Notes under the pieces: generated by a model
Databases searched by the model: none
Seen by the model: the letters and a program-made list of their open reading frames with translations, nothing else
Told to the model about the DNA's origin: nothing
Source of the DNA: CAYYWP01 sp050176585
GTDB taxonomy: Bacteria; Desulfobacterota; Binatia; HRBIN30; CADEER01
Direction of reading: 5' to 3'
NCBI GenBank assembly: GCA_050176585.1
Contig: JBFXHX010000009.1
Span: 59,713 to 123,712 of the forward strand
DNA: 64,000 nt
Shown: in pieces, positions 54,612 through 64,000 of the stretch
Position numbering within the stretch: the stretch's first letter is position 1
Layout of the letters: every line of letters begins with the position of its first letter
Made by a program: the position numbers and the translations under genes

Positions 54612-57572
54612 TCATGGCGTGCAGTCGAGCGGCGGGGTGCCGAGCGGCGGACTCTTCTGGCAATCGCAGAGCGCAGCGCTGTCTGCGAACACCGGGTCAT
54701 TCGGCGCGAGATCTGCAGCCGGGAAGATCGGCGTCGTGTCATCAATGGTCTTGACGAAGGCGATCAAGTCGGTCACGGCGCTCGGATCGCTGTCGAGGAT
54801 GTTGGGCACTCCACCGGTTCCGGCCCGCCAATGCGCCTGAGCTGCGGCGAGGAAGTTCGGGTCCGTGCCGATGCCGAACACCTCCTCGAGCGTGTCCGCT
54901 GCCCCGATGCGGAAATACGGAGCGCTGTCGAATACGCCCAGCAGGGTCGGGGCGTTGAACCCGTCAGCCCCGAACGCCGCGAGCACAGTTAGCGCCGGCG
55001 CAACCGTGTTCACCGGGCTGATGGCGTTGCTCCGCACCTCGATCGGATTGGTGGCAGAGAACGTACCCACCTGGCGGACGATGCGAATGCGCTCGGTGGC
55101 GCCCGGCGCGGGGGGCACTTCGCACACGCGACCGGCGCCGGCCGCTGAAACGAACCCGTTCAGGAAGACCGATCCAGGATCTGCCGTATTGACGATGCCA
55201 GTGTCCATACCGGGCACGGGGTTCACGTCTGCCGGATCGTAGGTGATGCGGCTGGTGGTCCACTTGCTGCCGCTGTGGCACGCGGCGCAGTTGGCGCCGT
55301 CCGGCGCCGCCGCCCCGAAGATCGCGCGTCCCCGCAACGCATCGCCGGAGCTGCTCGGCGGCGCGATCGCTGTGCGGATCTTCAACGCGATCCACGCCGT
55401 GAGGTCCTCCTGCTGCGACGCGCGGTTCGAGCTGGCCGGACCGAAGTTGCGCACGTTTGGATCGGAATCCGGGGTGATGCCATCGCCATTGATGTCCATG
55501 TCGGTGACGATGAACCCGCGGCCCCCGAACACTCCGCGCGTGTTGAGCTCGAAATCCTGGTTCTCGTCGCGTACCGGGCTCCAGTTGAGGGCTCGGTGGT
55601 CCTCCGGAATGGCATGGTCGAAGGTGCCGTCTAGCGAGATCGTCTGGCGCGGACCCGCCTCGAACGACCACGTCACCTGGTCCGTCCGGCCGTCCGGATG
55701 GCAGGATGCGCAGCCGCCCCACCCGCGGTCCGACCAGAACGGTCGCGAGGTGAAGAAATCGATTTTTCCCCGCAACAGCATCTCGTCGAGACTGCCCGGC
55801 GCCGGCAAATCGGAGGATCGTATGCGTTGCAGCACCGCGTTGCCCACCAGATCGGCGACGATAACGTCGCGTGTCGTCGGGGCGACCACATAGCCCACCA
55901 TGCCATCGCCGTTCAGCGCGATGCCGCGCGGGTTACGCCCGGTGCGGAGGGGATCCGCCGGATCAACGGTGAAGATCCGGATGACCGGGCTGACTGCAAA
56001 GGGTCCGGGGCCGGCCGGCGCGTTGATCGTCGGCTTGTTCTGGGCGTCGAAATCCATCCGGACGATGAAATCGCTGCCCTGACTGACCACCCAGCATTTC
56101 TGCGTCGCATCGGAGCAGTCGATGTCGACCGGCACCGAGGGGAACATCCGCTCGGTGTTATCCCGGATCTGGGCGTCGACCAGGCCGGCGGGGAGATCGA
56201 AGTTGATACCGCGGTTCAAATTGAAGGTCTGGTCCGCGATCTCCAGCCGCGTGGACACGTCGAACACGGACAAGAGACTCTGGACGTTGATGTTGAAGCG
56301 CAGCGGCGGCTCGGGCGAGGCAGCCGTGCTCGGCACAAAGCCGCGGTCGCCGAACAGCGCGATGCTTTGCAGCTGGTTGGGAAACGCGCCGGTGCCCTGC
56401 GGCACGGTGCCGTCCGTACCGCCGTCGGCAAAGATCGTGCGCGGCGCGTCCATCGCGTTGGTGTTCACGAACCCGCCGCGCGGAAAGTTGAACCCCGTGT
56501 CGGCAACTGGTGCAAGTACTACCTGACCGATTACCGCGTTGGTCGCTGCCGAGATCACATCGATCACCCCCTCGCGCGAGTCGTCGAAAATGCCCTCCCC
56601 CACCACCGGCTGTCCGGTGGCACCAGTCGGGAGCGCGGCCGCCGCGCCCCCGGCACCGCCCAGGTTGGCGCTGCTCGGCGGCACGAACCCAGCGCGTGGG
56701 CGCGCGAAAAAATTGGGCACGTGGATTTGCTCGTCTCCGTCATCGCTATCGCCGTCGTTGGTAACGGCGATCGCGCGCGGGCTGCGCCCGACCGGGACGG
56801 TGGCGACGACTGCGTTCGTGCCGGTGTCGATCACGCTGACCGAGTTGCTGTTGGCGTTGGCGACGTACACGAACGACCCGTTCGGCGATGCCGCCAGCGC
56901 ATATGGTTCGGTCCCGACCTCAATCGTGGCGATGGTGGAGTAATCGTTCACGTCGATCACCGACACGCTGTGGCTCACGGTGTTCGCGATGTATGCCCAC
57001 GGTTTGTTGAGCAGCAATGCGACTGACCGCGGCTCTTGGCCGACCGCGACTTCACGCAGCTTGGTCAGCAGGCCGCCGGCTCCCACCGAAAATATCGTGG
57101 CCGTGTTCGTGTCGGTATTCGCCGCGACCACCCGCTGGCCATCGGCACTGACCGCAATGGGGCTCGACTTGCTCGCCTCGCTGGGCGGTGTCAGCGGCGT
57201 AGCGGTCGGCGTGGGGGAGGTGGTCGGGGTGGCCGAGGGCGTGAGCGTCGGCGTCCGCGTCGCCACGACGATCGGCGGCACGCAGCGGAGGCCCTGCAGG
57301 CGCGTGCTGCCGAACGGACATTGCGCTTGCGGACCACTCTTGGGCGCAAGCCCCAGGCTGCAGAAAAACCCCGCTCCGCCGTTGCACTGCAAGGGAACGT
57401 CGCATCGGCCGAGAGTGAGGGCCGAGCTGAGACATGCGGTGGCTCCAATCTTGAATGGACACAGAAATCCCCCCGAGCTGACGACCGTGTAGCTGCACAC
57501 ATCGAGGCCGAGGGCGGCGCTGCCGAATACGGATGCGGTCGCGAATGCGACGAGCGCGGAGAGACGTTTCAT
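54612..57572 (-). CDS. Exported beta-propeller protein with two c-type haem sites
   Basis: A 986-residue protein. After a signal peptide (about 1-22), a Cys-rich segment (about 25-100) and a Thr/Pro linker (TPTLTPSATPTTSPTPTATP) lead to YncE-like propeller blades, for example VSVIDVNDYSTIATIEVGTEPYALA and FVYVANANSNSVSVID. The C-terminal third holds two CXXCH haem motifs (CASCHPDG and CAACHSG) in the style of MauG/di-haem peroxidase-like cytochromes. It could oxidise a substrate or a protein partner in the periplasm. The ATG at 57572 follows a strong ribosome-binding site (GGAGGGG). It converges with paralog 3 and appears monocistronic. Confidence 0.9.
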   Translation of the reverse strand: MKRLSALVAFATASVFGSAALGLDVCSYTVVSSGGFLCPFKIGATACLSSALTLGRCDVPLQCNGGAGFFCSLGLAPKSGPQAQCPFGSTRLQGLRCVPPIVVATRTPTLTPSATPTTSPTPTATPLTPPSEASKSSPIAVSADGQRVVAANTDTNTATIFSVGAGGLLTKLREVAVGQEPRSVALLLNKPWAYIANTVSHSVSVIDVNDYSTIATIEVGTEPYALAASPNGSFVYVANANSNSVSVIDTGTNAVVATVPVGRSPRAIAVTNDGDSDDGDEQIHVPNFFARPRAGFVPPSSANLGGAGGAAAALPTGATGQPVVGEGIFDDSREGVIDVISAATNAVIGQVVLAPVADTGFNFPRGGFVNTNAMDAPRTIFADGGTDGTVPQGTGAFPNQLQSIALFGDRGFVPSTAASPEPPLRFNINVQSLLSVFDVSTRLEIADQTFNLNRGINFDLPAGLVDAQIRDNTERMFPSVPVDIDCSDATQKCWVVSQGSDFIVRMDFDAQNKPTINAPAGPGPFAVSPVIRIFTVDPADPLRTGRNPRGIALNGDGMVGYVVAPTTRDVIVADLVGNAVLQRIRSSDLPAPGSLDEMLLRGKIDFFTSRPFWSDRGWGGCASCHPDGRTDQVTWSFEAGPRQTISLDGTFDHAIPEDHRALNWSPVRDENQDFELNTRGVFGGRGFIVTDMDINGDGITPDSDPNVRNFGPASSNRASQQEDLTAWIALKIRTAIAPPSSSGDALRGRAIFGAAAPDGANCAACHSGSKWTTSRITYDPADVNPVPGMDTGIVNTADPGSVFLNGFVSAAGAGRVCEVPPAPGATERIRIVRQVGTFSATNPIEVRSNAISPVNTVAPALTVLAAFGADGFNAPTLLGVFDSAPYFRIGAADTLEEVFGIGTDPNFLAAAQAHWRAGTGGVPNILDSDPSAVTDLIAFVKTIDDTTPIFPAADLAPNDPVFADSAALCDCQKSPPLGTPPLDCTP

Positions 57573-58889
57573 GATTTCCCCTCCTTGCACACTGGAACTC
57601 GGTGGCAGACGGTGCCAGCGGCGCCACGCGCCCGTGGGCTACCATTCATATCGGTTTAAAGGCAACTGCAAAATTCGCCGTTATTGCTAGAAGTTTGTTA
57701 CATTTTGGTTACACGACTCTGAAGACACGGGCCCGAACGCGCGCGATCGATTCCGGGACCCGCAGTGGTTCAGTACGGCGACCCGCGCGGACAGACTGCA
57801 TTCGCGGCGCCGCCGTCAACAGATCGCAAACGGTAGGTGGGTGCCGCCGCGTTAAAGATGGAACGTGCGGGCAGGGTTCGCGGTGTCGAGGCGCGACACA
57901 CATCCCAAAGCCTGCGCGCGTCGGCCAACAAGATCACGTGCTTCGCCCGCCCACCGCGCTATCCCACTGCACGAACTCAGAATGGATCTATGGTCTAAGC
58001 TAGAGTCCATCCATACGCATCTCAGGGATGATGGGGGGTGCGCGGTACAGGCGAAACCGCGCACCAGCTTCACGCCCGCGCCTCCGGCGACGAGACGGGT
58101 GGTGCGTGCTTCGATGGCGGTGCAGCGGCATACGGATGCGCGCTCGCCGTGGGTGTACACCACGACGGGTCGCGGCTCGTTGACGTATGTCCCCTCTGCT
58201 CCCGTACCTCGCACTGCCCTATGAACGCCTCACGAGCGTGCGCGAAAGACCGGCGAAGAGGTGGCGCATCGATGCCACCGTTCGAGCAGTACACGTGTCC
58301 CGCAAGCATGGACGGCTGACCTCGTGGCGAGCAGTCTGTTCGCAAACGCAGGGCACGTGGGTGACGGCTCCGCGGAGGCTACCGGTACCTACTCTCGGGC
58401 GCGCTGTGTGCCGCGCCGGTGATAGGACTTGACGTCCTACTGCCTCGGCAGCGTCGGCGTGTACCTCTCGCTGCTGCCCATTCCAAATGGGCAGACATGG
58501 GCGAGCCTCACGCTTGATCTGAACGTGGGCGACACGGCTTCCGTCAAGAGGTCCGGCGCAAGCCGCTCACGCGCGTCTATTCCAAGAGTTTCACACTGTA
58601 CACGAGTGGGCCGGGGCTGGTGTACGGCGGCAAGGCGAGCTTCGACATTCCGCTGGTGCCCTCGGAGGCCAAGGTCGACCGCTATTCGCTCTTCTCCTGG
58701 CATTTCGAGCTCCTGCGCCAGGCAATGGACGGGCGTGCCTCTCGAGAGTGCGTCGGCGATACAGCCGCGTCCGTCAGTAGCGCCACAGAGCGCTGGACCC
58801 GCGCCAGCCAGTAGCGCCTTCACGCCGGCTGATCCTATGGCCGATGCCGAACAATCGGACAGTGTGCAGCGGTGCGAAGTGGACCGCCT
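57573..58889. other. Gene-poor region with a possible coding fragment
   Basis: About 1.3 kb without a confident gene. The stretch 57640-57720 is clearly more AT-rich than its surroundings and should contain the promoter of the propeller-cytochrome gene. At 58518-58814 (+) an open frame encodes FTLYTSGPGLVYGGKASFDIP and DRYSLFSWHFELLRQAMDG, which looks protein-like but has no recognised family and no good start, so it may be a fragment. Confidence 0.4.
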
Positions 58890-59903
58890 TCACGCCGTAC
58901 GCCGCGCCAGACCGCCTGCTAACGCGATGAACCGACCGAGAGCGCGGGCCGGCGGCGCCAACATCCGGCGTCTGATCCAGCCGGGGCGTATCCATCCGAG
59001 CAGCGGCAGGCGGTGCCAGGCATGCTTTCGGTGCCAGCGCGCGTAGTTGAGGGTAGCCTCCGTGCCCGGATGCTCCGCGTCGAGATTCCACTTGCGCGCG
59101 AAGTGCTGCAGGGATCGCTCGATGATGCGCTCATCCCAGCGCCAGAGAAAGAAGGCGCGCTCGTACCAGTCCAATCGGTCACCGGGCAGATAGGTGACCA
59201 GCGCGGCCGGTTCGAAATAGACACTCTGAGCGCGCGCCCGCAGCTGCATGCACAGGTCGTGGTATTCCATCGAGTTTCGCAGTTCCGGGTCGAGGCCCAC
59301 AGACCGCACCGCCTCGGTACGCACGAGCATGCAGTGGTATTCAATTTGTTCGCAGGGCATCCGCTTGAGCTGGTCGCGAACTTCGGCCAGCGATGTATCG
59401 GCGAAGTGGCGGCGATCTTCGAACCGGCGGCGCCCGTTCTCGGTCACGATGTGGCAGTCGCCACCGGCTACATGAACAAATCCCCGCTCCACCGGCCCGA
59501 GCAGCTGCAACGGTCCCACGATCGCAGCGCCGGTGGCCTCGGCGCAGCCCACCAGGGCCTCGAGCCAGCCTGGCGTAACGAGCACATCGTTCTCCAGGAA
59601 CACCGTGTACCGCGTGTCCACCTGCTCCAGGGCGAGATTCCGCGCTTCGTTCCCGGTCAACCAGTGGTTCCGACGGATCAGCGTGAAGCCGCGCTCGCGC
59701 GACAGCCGTTGCAGCCGGTTGTGCAAGCGAGCCGGCGAGCCGCCATCTACATAGATCAGTCGAAACGGCAGGCCGGTATGATCGAAGACGCTGCGCAGCG
59801 ACTCGAGCGCGCTGCCAAAGCGCTCGCGCGCCGCGACAACGACCGTTACCAACGGATTGCCGTTTGGCTCACTCGCTGCCGACGGTGCGAGCGCGGATGC
59901 CAT
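58890..59903 (-). CDS. Glycosyltransferase family 2 protein
   Basis: A 337-residue enzyme with a GT-A fold. The nucleotide-binding start is PLVTVVVAARERFGSALESL, and the metal site is the E-N-D variant of DxD in TVFLENDVLVTPGWLEAL. An acceptor-region MEYHDLCMQLRARAQSVYFEP follows. The C-terminal 80 residues contain basic and aromatic patches suited to membrane contact. It transfers a sugar from a nucleotide donor to an unknown acceptor. No other sugar genes lie directly adjacent. The start ATG at 59903 leaves a short N-terminal extension. Confidence 0.88.
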   Translation of the reverse strand: MASALAPSAASEPNGNPLVTVVVAARERFGSALESLRSVFDHTGLPFRLIYVDGGSPARLHNRLQRLSRERGFTLIRRNHWLTGNEARNLALEQVDTRYTVFLENDVLVTPGWLEALVGCAEATGAAIVGPLQLLGPVERGFVHVAGGDCHIVTENGRRRFEDRRHFADTSLAEVRDQLKRMPCEQIEYHCMLVRTEAVRSVGLDPELRNSMEYHDLCMQLRARAQSVYFEPAALVTYLPGDRLDWYERAFFLWRWDERIIERSLQHFARKWNLDAEHPGTEATLNYARWHRKHAWHRLPLLGWIRPGWIRRRMLAPPARALGRFIALAGGLARRTA

Positions 59904-60118
59904 TTACGAATGTGCCGCGCCGCACGCTGCGTCCGCTCTCGGCTGACGCTGGCGTGCGTTCAGGGCTGACCTGCCCGCGTCCGAGTGGGCGTCGCGCTCT
60001 GTCGCCTCGCGCATCAAAGCGATCCCGCTGCTGAGTACTCCCGGCATCGGCAGTGTTGCACTCGCCGCTTTCCGCGGCGAGTAGAGGCGCGGGCTACCAT
60101 TGCGGCCGGCGCTCCGGG

Positions 60119-62506
60119 CTACGCCGGGCGCGCCGTCGTTGCGATGCCCTCCTGAATCGCCCTCCACACGCGGTCGGGAGTGACGGGAGTTTGGTCGATG
60201 ACCACGTTGAAGTCAAAGAGCGCGTTCTCGACGGCGCCGACGATTGCCGCGAGCGGCGCCACGATGGCGGACTCCCCGGCGCCCTTCGTTCCGAGATTGG
60301 TGAACGGTGAAGGCGTGTCCACGTGACCGATCTCGAAGCTCGGCAAATCGACCGCGGTCGGCAAGGTATAGTCCATGAGCGTTGCGGTTTGGAGCTGTCC
60401 CGCGTCGTCGTAGACGTGGCGTTCGTACACCGCGCCGCCGAATCCCTGCGCCAATCCGCCGTGGAGGTTGGCCTCGACGAGCAACGGGTTGATGATCGTC
60501 CCGCAGTCGTGCACGAACGCACAGCGCAGGATTTGCAGGCGCCCGGTATCGCGGTCCACTTCCACGACCACGCCGCACGCGCCGTTGGGCCAGGTCGGAT
60601 ACACGCTGAACTGACCGTCCTTTTCGGGCTGGTGATACACGTTGCCGATGCGGCTGTACCGGCTCGCCTCGAGGCCGGGCTCCACGTGCTCGGCGGCGGG
60701 GCCGTAGGTATGGCGGTACACTTCGGCCGCGACGTCTCCAATCGTGAGCGTGCGCTCCGGCGCGCCCTGCACGTGGATGATCCCGCCCTCGATGTCGAGG
60801 TCTTGCGGCGCCACTTCCAGCATCTTGCCGGCCACGGCGAGGATCTTCGCGCGGAGGTCCCGGGCCGCCAGCACGGCGGCGCCGCCGCCCATCATGATGC
60901 TGCGCGAGCTATAGTTCCCGAGGCCGTACGGGCAGGCTTGGGTATCGCCCTGGATCACGCGCACCTCAGCGAGGTCTACGCCGAGCTCGTCGGCCACAAT
61001 CTGGGCGATCCCGGTTTCGTTCCCGGACCCCGGTGAGGTGACCCCGGTGAGCACGGTCACCCGACCCTCCGGGGTAATGCGTATGGTGGTGCCGTCGTAG
61101 CCTTGAATTTGCGAATGGGGGACGGACCCGCCCTCCGGCGTGAGCTCGAAGGCGATGCCGAGCCCCAGATACTTCCCCTCTTTCCGCGCTTCCCGCTGCT
61201 GCGCGGGAAAGTTCTTGTAATCGATCGCGTCGAGCATCCGGTTCAGCACTGCCGGATAGTTGCCGCTGTCGAGCACTCCACCTGGGACCTGACGGAAGGG
61301 AAAGGCATCCACGGGGACGAAGTTGCGCAGCCTGACCTCGGCGCGATCGCGGCCCGACGCGCGCGCGACCTTGTCCATGATGCGGTCCATCAAATAGGAG
61401 GCGGCTTCCTTGCCCATGGCTCGATAGCCGTTCCATGGGCACTTGTTGGTTACCACCGAGTACAGCTGCACGTTGCAGTCGTCGATTTGGTACGCGCCGG
61501 GCACGCAGAATGCCGACACGAACGACATCGCCCAACCGTAATATCCCGCCGGCGCGCCGATGTCGGCGACGATGCGAACGTCCAACGCGATGATCTTGCC
61601 ATCGCTGCGGTGTCCAGCAGTGAACGACAGCGTTTCCTCGCGGGCATGCCCGGCGGCCATGAGGTGCTCGCTGCGCTCTTCGATCCAGCGCACCGAACGC
61701 TGCAGCGTCCGACTGATGTAGGCGACGAGAATTTCCTCTGGAAACGGCGCGGCCTTGAGTCCGAAGCCGCCGCCCACGTGCGGCTGGATGACCCGAATAC
61801 TGGTATCGCGGATCCGCAGCGCCTGCGCGATGCACTGCCGCAATGAGTGCGGCATCTGGGTCGACGACCACACCGTCAGCTCGTCCGCGAAGGCATCGTA
61901 TGCCGCCGCGTATGCGCGGGGCTCCAGCGGCACCGGCGCGTACCGGTGCGCTTTGACCGTGCCCTGTACCACGCCGTCCGCACGCGCGAGCGCCGCGGCG
62001 AAATCGCCGCGCGTAAACGCCTTGTCCAGCAGGACATTCGAGCCCCAAGCCGGCTCCACGAGCGGGCTGCCGGGCTCGAGCGCCTTTACCGCGTCGGTGA
62101 CCGCCGGCAGGGGCTCGTAATCCACCGCGATCTCTTCGAGCGCCCGGTACGCGGTGTACTTGTCTTCGGCCACCACCGCCGCGACGGGCTCGCCCACATA
62201 GCGGACCCGCTCGTGCGCCAGCGGGTAGATGGGGATCGAGTTGCCTCCGACCTCCGCCGGGTCCAGCGTCCACGGAGTCGGACCCATCGCCGCCCGCACG
62301 TCGGCTCCGGTCAGCACCGCGAGCACGCCGGGAAACTGCCGTGCGCCCGTGACATCGATCGAGCGAATAGCCGCGCGGGCGTGCGGGCTGCGCAAGATCA
62401 CCAGCGTGGCTGCGTTCCCGAGCGGCACGTCGCCGACGAACGTGCCCTTACCGGCGACGAGCACTCGGTTGGTGAGAGATGGAATGCGCTGACCAACATA
62501 CTTCAT
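60119..62506 (-). CDS. Xanthine dehydrogenase/CoxL family molybdenum hydroxylase large subunit
   Basis: A 795-residue catalytic subunit of a molybdenum hydroxylase. The N-terminal a/b hammerhead shows ATLVILRSPHARAAIRSID; cofactor-binding parts include PHVGGGFGLKAAPFPEEILV and the active-site Glu745 in TKGAGESAIVAPLAA. The active-site loop reads GYRAMGKEAASYLMD, whereas form I CO dehydrogenase has AYRCSFR and xanthine-type enzymes have AYRxPGxPE. The FAD (CoxM) and iron-sulfur (CoxS) subunits are not encoded in the window. Aldehyde or heterocycle oxidation is more likely than CO oxidation. A start ATG at 62506 gives the normal N-terminus. Confidence 0.93.
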   Translation of the reverse strand: MKYVGQRIPSLTNRVLVAGKGTFVGDVPLGNAATLVILRSPHARAAIRSIDVTGARQFPGVLAVLTGADVRAAMGPTPWTLDPAEVGGNSIPIYPLAHERVRYVGEPVAAVVAEDKYTAYRALEEIAVDYEPLPAVTDAVKALEPGSPLVEPAWGSNVLLDKAFTRGDFAAALARADGVVQGTVKAHRYAPVPLEPRAYAAAYDAFADELTVWSSTQMPHSLRQCIAQALRIRDTSIRVIQPHVGGGFGLKAAPFPEEILVAYISRTLQRSVRWIEERSEHLMAAGHAREETLSFTAGHRSDGKIIALDVRIVADIGAPAGYYGWAMSFVSAFCVPGAYQIDDCNVQLYSVVTNKCPWNGYRAMGKEAASYLMDRIMDKVARASGRDRAEVRLRNFVPVDAFPFRQVPGGVLDSGNYPAVLNRMLDAIDYKNFPAQQREARKEGKYLGLGIAFELTPEGGSVPHSQIQGYDGTTIRITPEGRVTVLTGVTSPGSGNETGIAQIVADELGVDLAEVRVIQGDTQACPYGLGNYSSRSIMMGGGAAVLAARDLRAKILAVAGKMLEVAPQDLDIEGGIIHVQGAPERTLTIGDVAAEVYRHTYGPAAEHVEPGLEASRYSRIGNVYHQPEKDGQFSVYPTWPNGACGVVVEVDRDTGRLQILRCAFVHDCGTIINPLLVEANLHGGLAQGFGGAVYERHVYDDAGQLQTATLMDYTLPTAVDLPSFEIGHVDTPSPFTNLGTKGAGESAIVAPLAAIVGAVENALFDFNVVIDQTPVTPDRVWRAIQEGIATTARPA

Positions 62507-63006
62507 GAGCGTACCTTAGATGACGAGTTGGGCGGAGGCGCCGACTGGCGTGTCGTCTTTGTGCTCTCTGAGTCGTCGATGCTACGCCGATGCCATCCGC
62601 GTTGAGCCGAGGAGAGCGGAGTCGGCGCCGAGCGGCGCAGAGCGCGGAGGCGCGTCGCCGTCAATTGCACATGTGGACAAATGGTCGGATCCTGAAGCGC
62701 AGCACAGCAAACAGCACCTCTCCTCGAGCGTTCGCCCGCCACGCGCAGCGCTGGGCTGTACCCGCAGTGGGAGCCCAGGTCAAGGATGGCCGCCGTCACT
62801 TCCGCCTCGTGACCGCGTCGAACAGCCATCGGGCTCAGCGTTCCCGGTGCACGCGGTTGCGGCGGCTCGCCGTCAGGCCACCGCGGCTTATCTCGGTTGC
62901 GAGCTCGCCGCCGGCTCTACTCCGAGACCCTGGAGCGCTCGCGCCGCGTGAAGGCAATTGGCCTCCGAGAGCGGCGATATCCAACGCGTGTGCCGTCGGA
63001 TGCGCG
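62507..63006. other. Intergenic region, probably gene debris
   Basis: About 500 bp upstream of the molybdenum hydroxylase gene. Both strands carry only short Arg-rich frames. The promoter of the hydroxylase gene should be near its left end; no convincing boxes were seen. Confidence 0.4.
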
Positions 63007-63198
63007 CTACCACTCGCGCAGCCATGTACGTCTCCGGCGAGAGGAGGCACCGGTAGCTTTGGCGACGGCGTGCACCCGCTCCGCCATTGCGCGATCGGGT
63101 GACGGCATCGCGGCGATCTTCGCGAGCATTTCACTTTCGCCGTCCGCCTTGCCTACGCGCGAGCCCGCCTTCAGCTGCTGGATGCGCCCGTTCATCGC
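63007..63198 (-). pseudogene. Fragment of a DUF1801-like protein
   Basis: A 62-codon minus-strand frame contains KADGESEMLAKIAAMPSPDRAMAERVHAVAKA, the typical middle of DUF1801/YdeI-like proteins, where a SPKTWYGMPAYAKDGK-type motif should follow. Here the frame breaks at that point. It is a short remnant lacking most of the domain. Confidence 0.55.
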
Positions 63199-63235
63199 AG
63201 CGCGTTCTGACCTGCCCCCCGTCTTCCTCCCATTT

Positions 63236-63885
63236 TCAGCTTAGCGATACAGCTATCCGGGAATCCCCGTTGTTGGTGAATGCCGGAGCAAACTCTTCGG
63301 CAGGTTGTCCGCCAAGAGCGCTCTGCGAGCGAACGGTGGTGTAGGCGGTGCGCCAGTGTTCGATCGTTTGTCGCGCGTGCGCCAGGTTGAGAACCCAGTG
63401 CGCGTTCAGGCGCCGCATCAGGTCGCAGACGCGGCGGTACCCCAATCGGGGGCGCTCCTCTGCCAGTGCACGCAGACGCTCGCGGATGATGCGCATCGCC
63501 CGCGACGAGACACATAGCGGCAGGTTGCGCGCTCACTCCGATCGCTCTGCAGGACGGCGCTGACTCACCACATACTCCGCCTCCAGCCAGCTCACCGCCG
63601 CGCGTTGTGCCCCAGAGCTCGCCATTGTTTTCCGGGCATCGCTTTCAGCATCTGAATGTCCGGCGCTGGCTCGGCCACCATCTGCTTCAGCTTGCAATTC
63701 TCGTCCTCGAGCGTGCGCAACCGTTCCGCCTCGGACACGTCCATGCCGCCGTACTTGGCGGGGCCAGGTATAGAACGATGCGTCCGACATGCCGTACTAG
63801 CGACAGAAGTCTTTCGCCGCCACCCGGCCTCGCCTCCTTCAAGACGCGGATGATCTGCTCCTCAGTGAACCTTTTCCGCTTCGTC
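63236..63885 (-). pseudogene. IS3-family insertion sequence remnant
   Basis: On the minus strand, orfA begins KRKRFTEEQIIRVLKEA (around 63884) and continues in another frame as MSDASFYTW. The orfA/orfB join region reads GAQRAAVSWLEAEYVVSQRR. orfB survives as RLRALAEERPRLGYRRVCDLMRRLN joined directly to HWVLNLAHARQTIEHWRTAYTTVRSQSALGG, which are the start and end of a transposase whose DDE core is deleted. Several frameshifts are present. No terminal inverted repeats were found, so the element is dead. Confidence 0.82.
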
Positions 63886-63940
63886 CCCTTCCGGGAGTCC
63901 GTATCGCCGGCGGCGCTAAGTTCGAAATGGGCTACTTCGC

Positions 63941-63951
63941 GGGGGGGGGGG
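63941..63951. repeat. Homopolymer of 11 G
   Basis: Eleven consecutive G residues lie just upstream of the IS3 remnant. Such runs are prone to slippage and sequencing error; no gene depends on it here. Confidence 0.9.
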
Positions 63952-64000
63952 CCGGTCACCACGGAGGCTCCATTGGTTGGATAGACGGCCATCAACTTCA

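Overview
The window is a GC-rich, gene-dense bacterial chromosome segment (about 60 genes on both strands, short spacers, frequent 1-20 bp overlaps). No rRNA, tRNA, CRISPR array, phage or origin was recognised. Two secreted proteins (40813-42111 and 54612-57572) carry Thr/Pro-rich linkers, and the first has paired calcium-loop, dockerin-like motifs of the CxGDCDGD / NELIAAVxxALNGC type. I know that style mainly from uncultured delta-proteobacteria-like lineages such as Candidatus Binatota; this placement is inference. The genes point to an aerobic or facultative Gram-negative.

Layout. 1-2.1 kb: end of a glycine betaine/choline-type ABC importer (ATPase, then a fused binding protein-permease). 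2.1-4.9 kb: serS, a YraN protein and a regulator-like protein, divergent from a PadR repressor. 5.8-10.4 kb: glycine oxidase-like enzyme, small exported protein, MBL hydrolase overlapping an FAD oxidoreductase, DUF4079-like membrane protein. 10.4-14.9 kb: peptide-type ABC cassette without ATPases, then arfB. 15-18.6 kb: TMTC-like membrane TPR protein and class I fumarase. 18.7-19.9 kb: RES/ParS toxin-antitoxin pair. 20-27 kb: SDR, NamZ-like muramidase, DOMON-like protein, CurA-type reductase, SelO, sulfotransferase. 27-31 kb: exported OB-like protein, a Cys-rich miniprotein, a GT39-type membrane protein. 31.2-35 kb: ArsR-type regulator with pstSCAB and no phoU. 35.2-40.5 kb: NCS1 permease, then a tight operon prs / phosphoribosyltransferase-erythromycin esterase fusion / alpha-beta hydrolase. 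40.8-46.6 kb: dockerin-like protein, exported protein, MarR divergent from Lon, PPOX-like flavoprotein. 46.8-47.7 kb: two decayed genes. 47.7-52.1 kb: GFA protein, Rieske oxygenase, aquaporin, SYLF protein and a helical exported protein. 52.8-54.4 kb: two more copies of the 27 kb exported family. 54.6-62.5 kb: propeller-dihaem cytochrome, GT2 glycosyltransferase, orphan molybdenum hydroxylase subunit. 62.8-64 kb: gene debris including an IS3-family remnant.

The strongest new signal is regulatory. The three paralogous exported proteins (27239, 52924, 53840) share one upstream layout although one copy lies 25 kb from the others: a CGTAA[GC]CTTTGC box about 150 bp before the start, a TTGGCA-type GG-N10-GC element matching sigma-54 (-24/-12) promoters 56-59 bp before the start, and a GCCGG-N4/5-CCGGC inverted repeat touching the ribosome-binding site. 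Together with the neighbouring SYLF, helical and aquaporin genes this suggests an inducible envelope-stress regulon, whose activator is not in the window.
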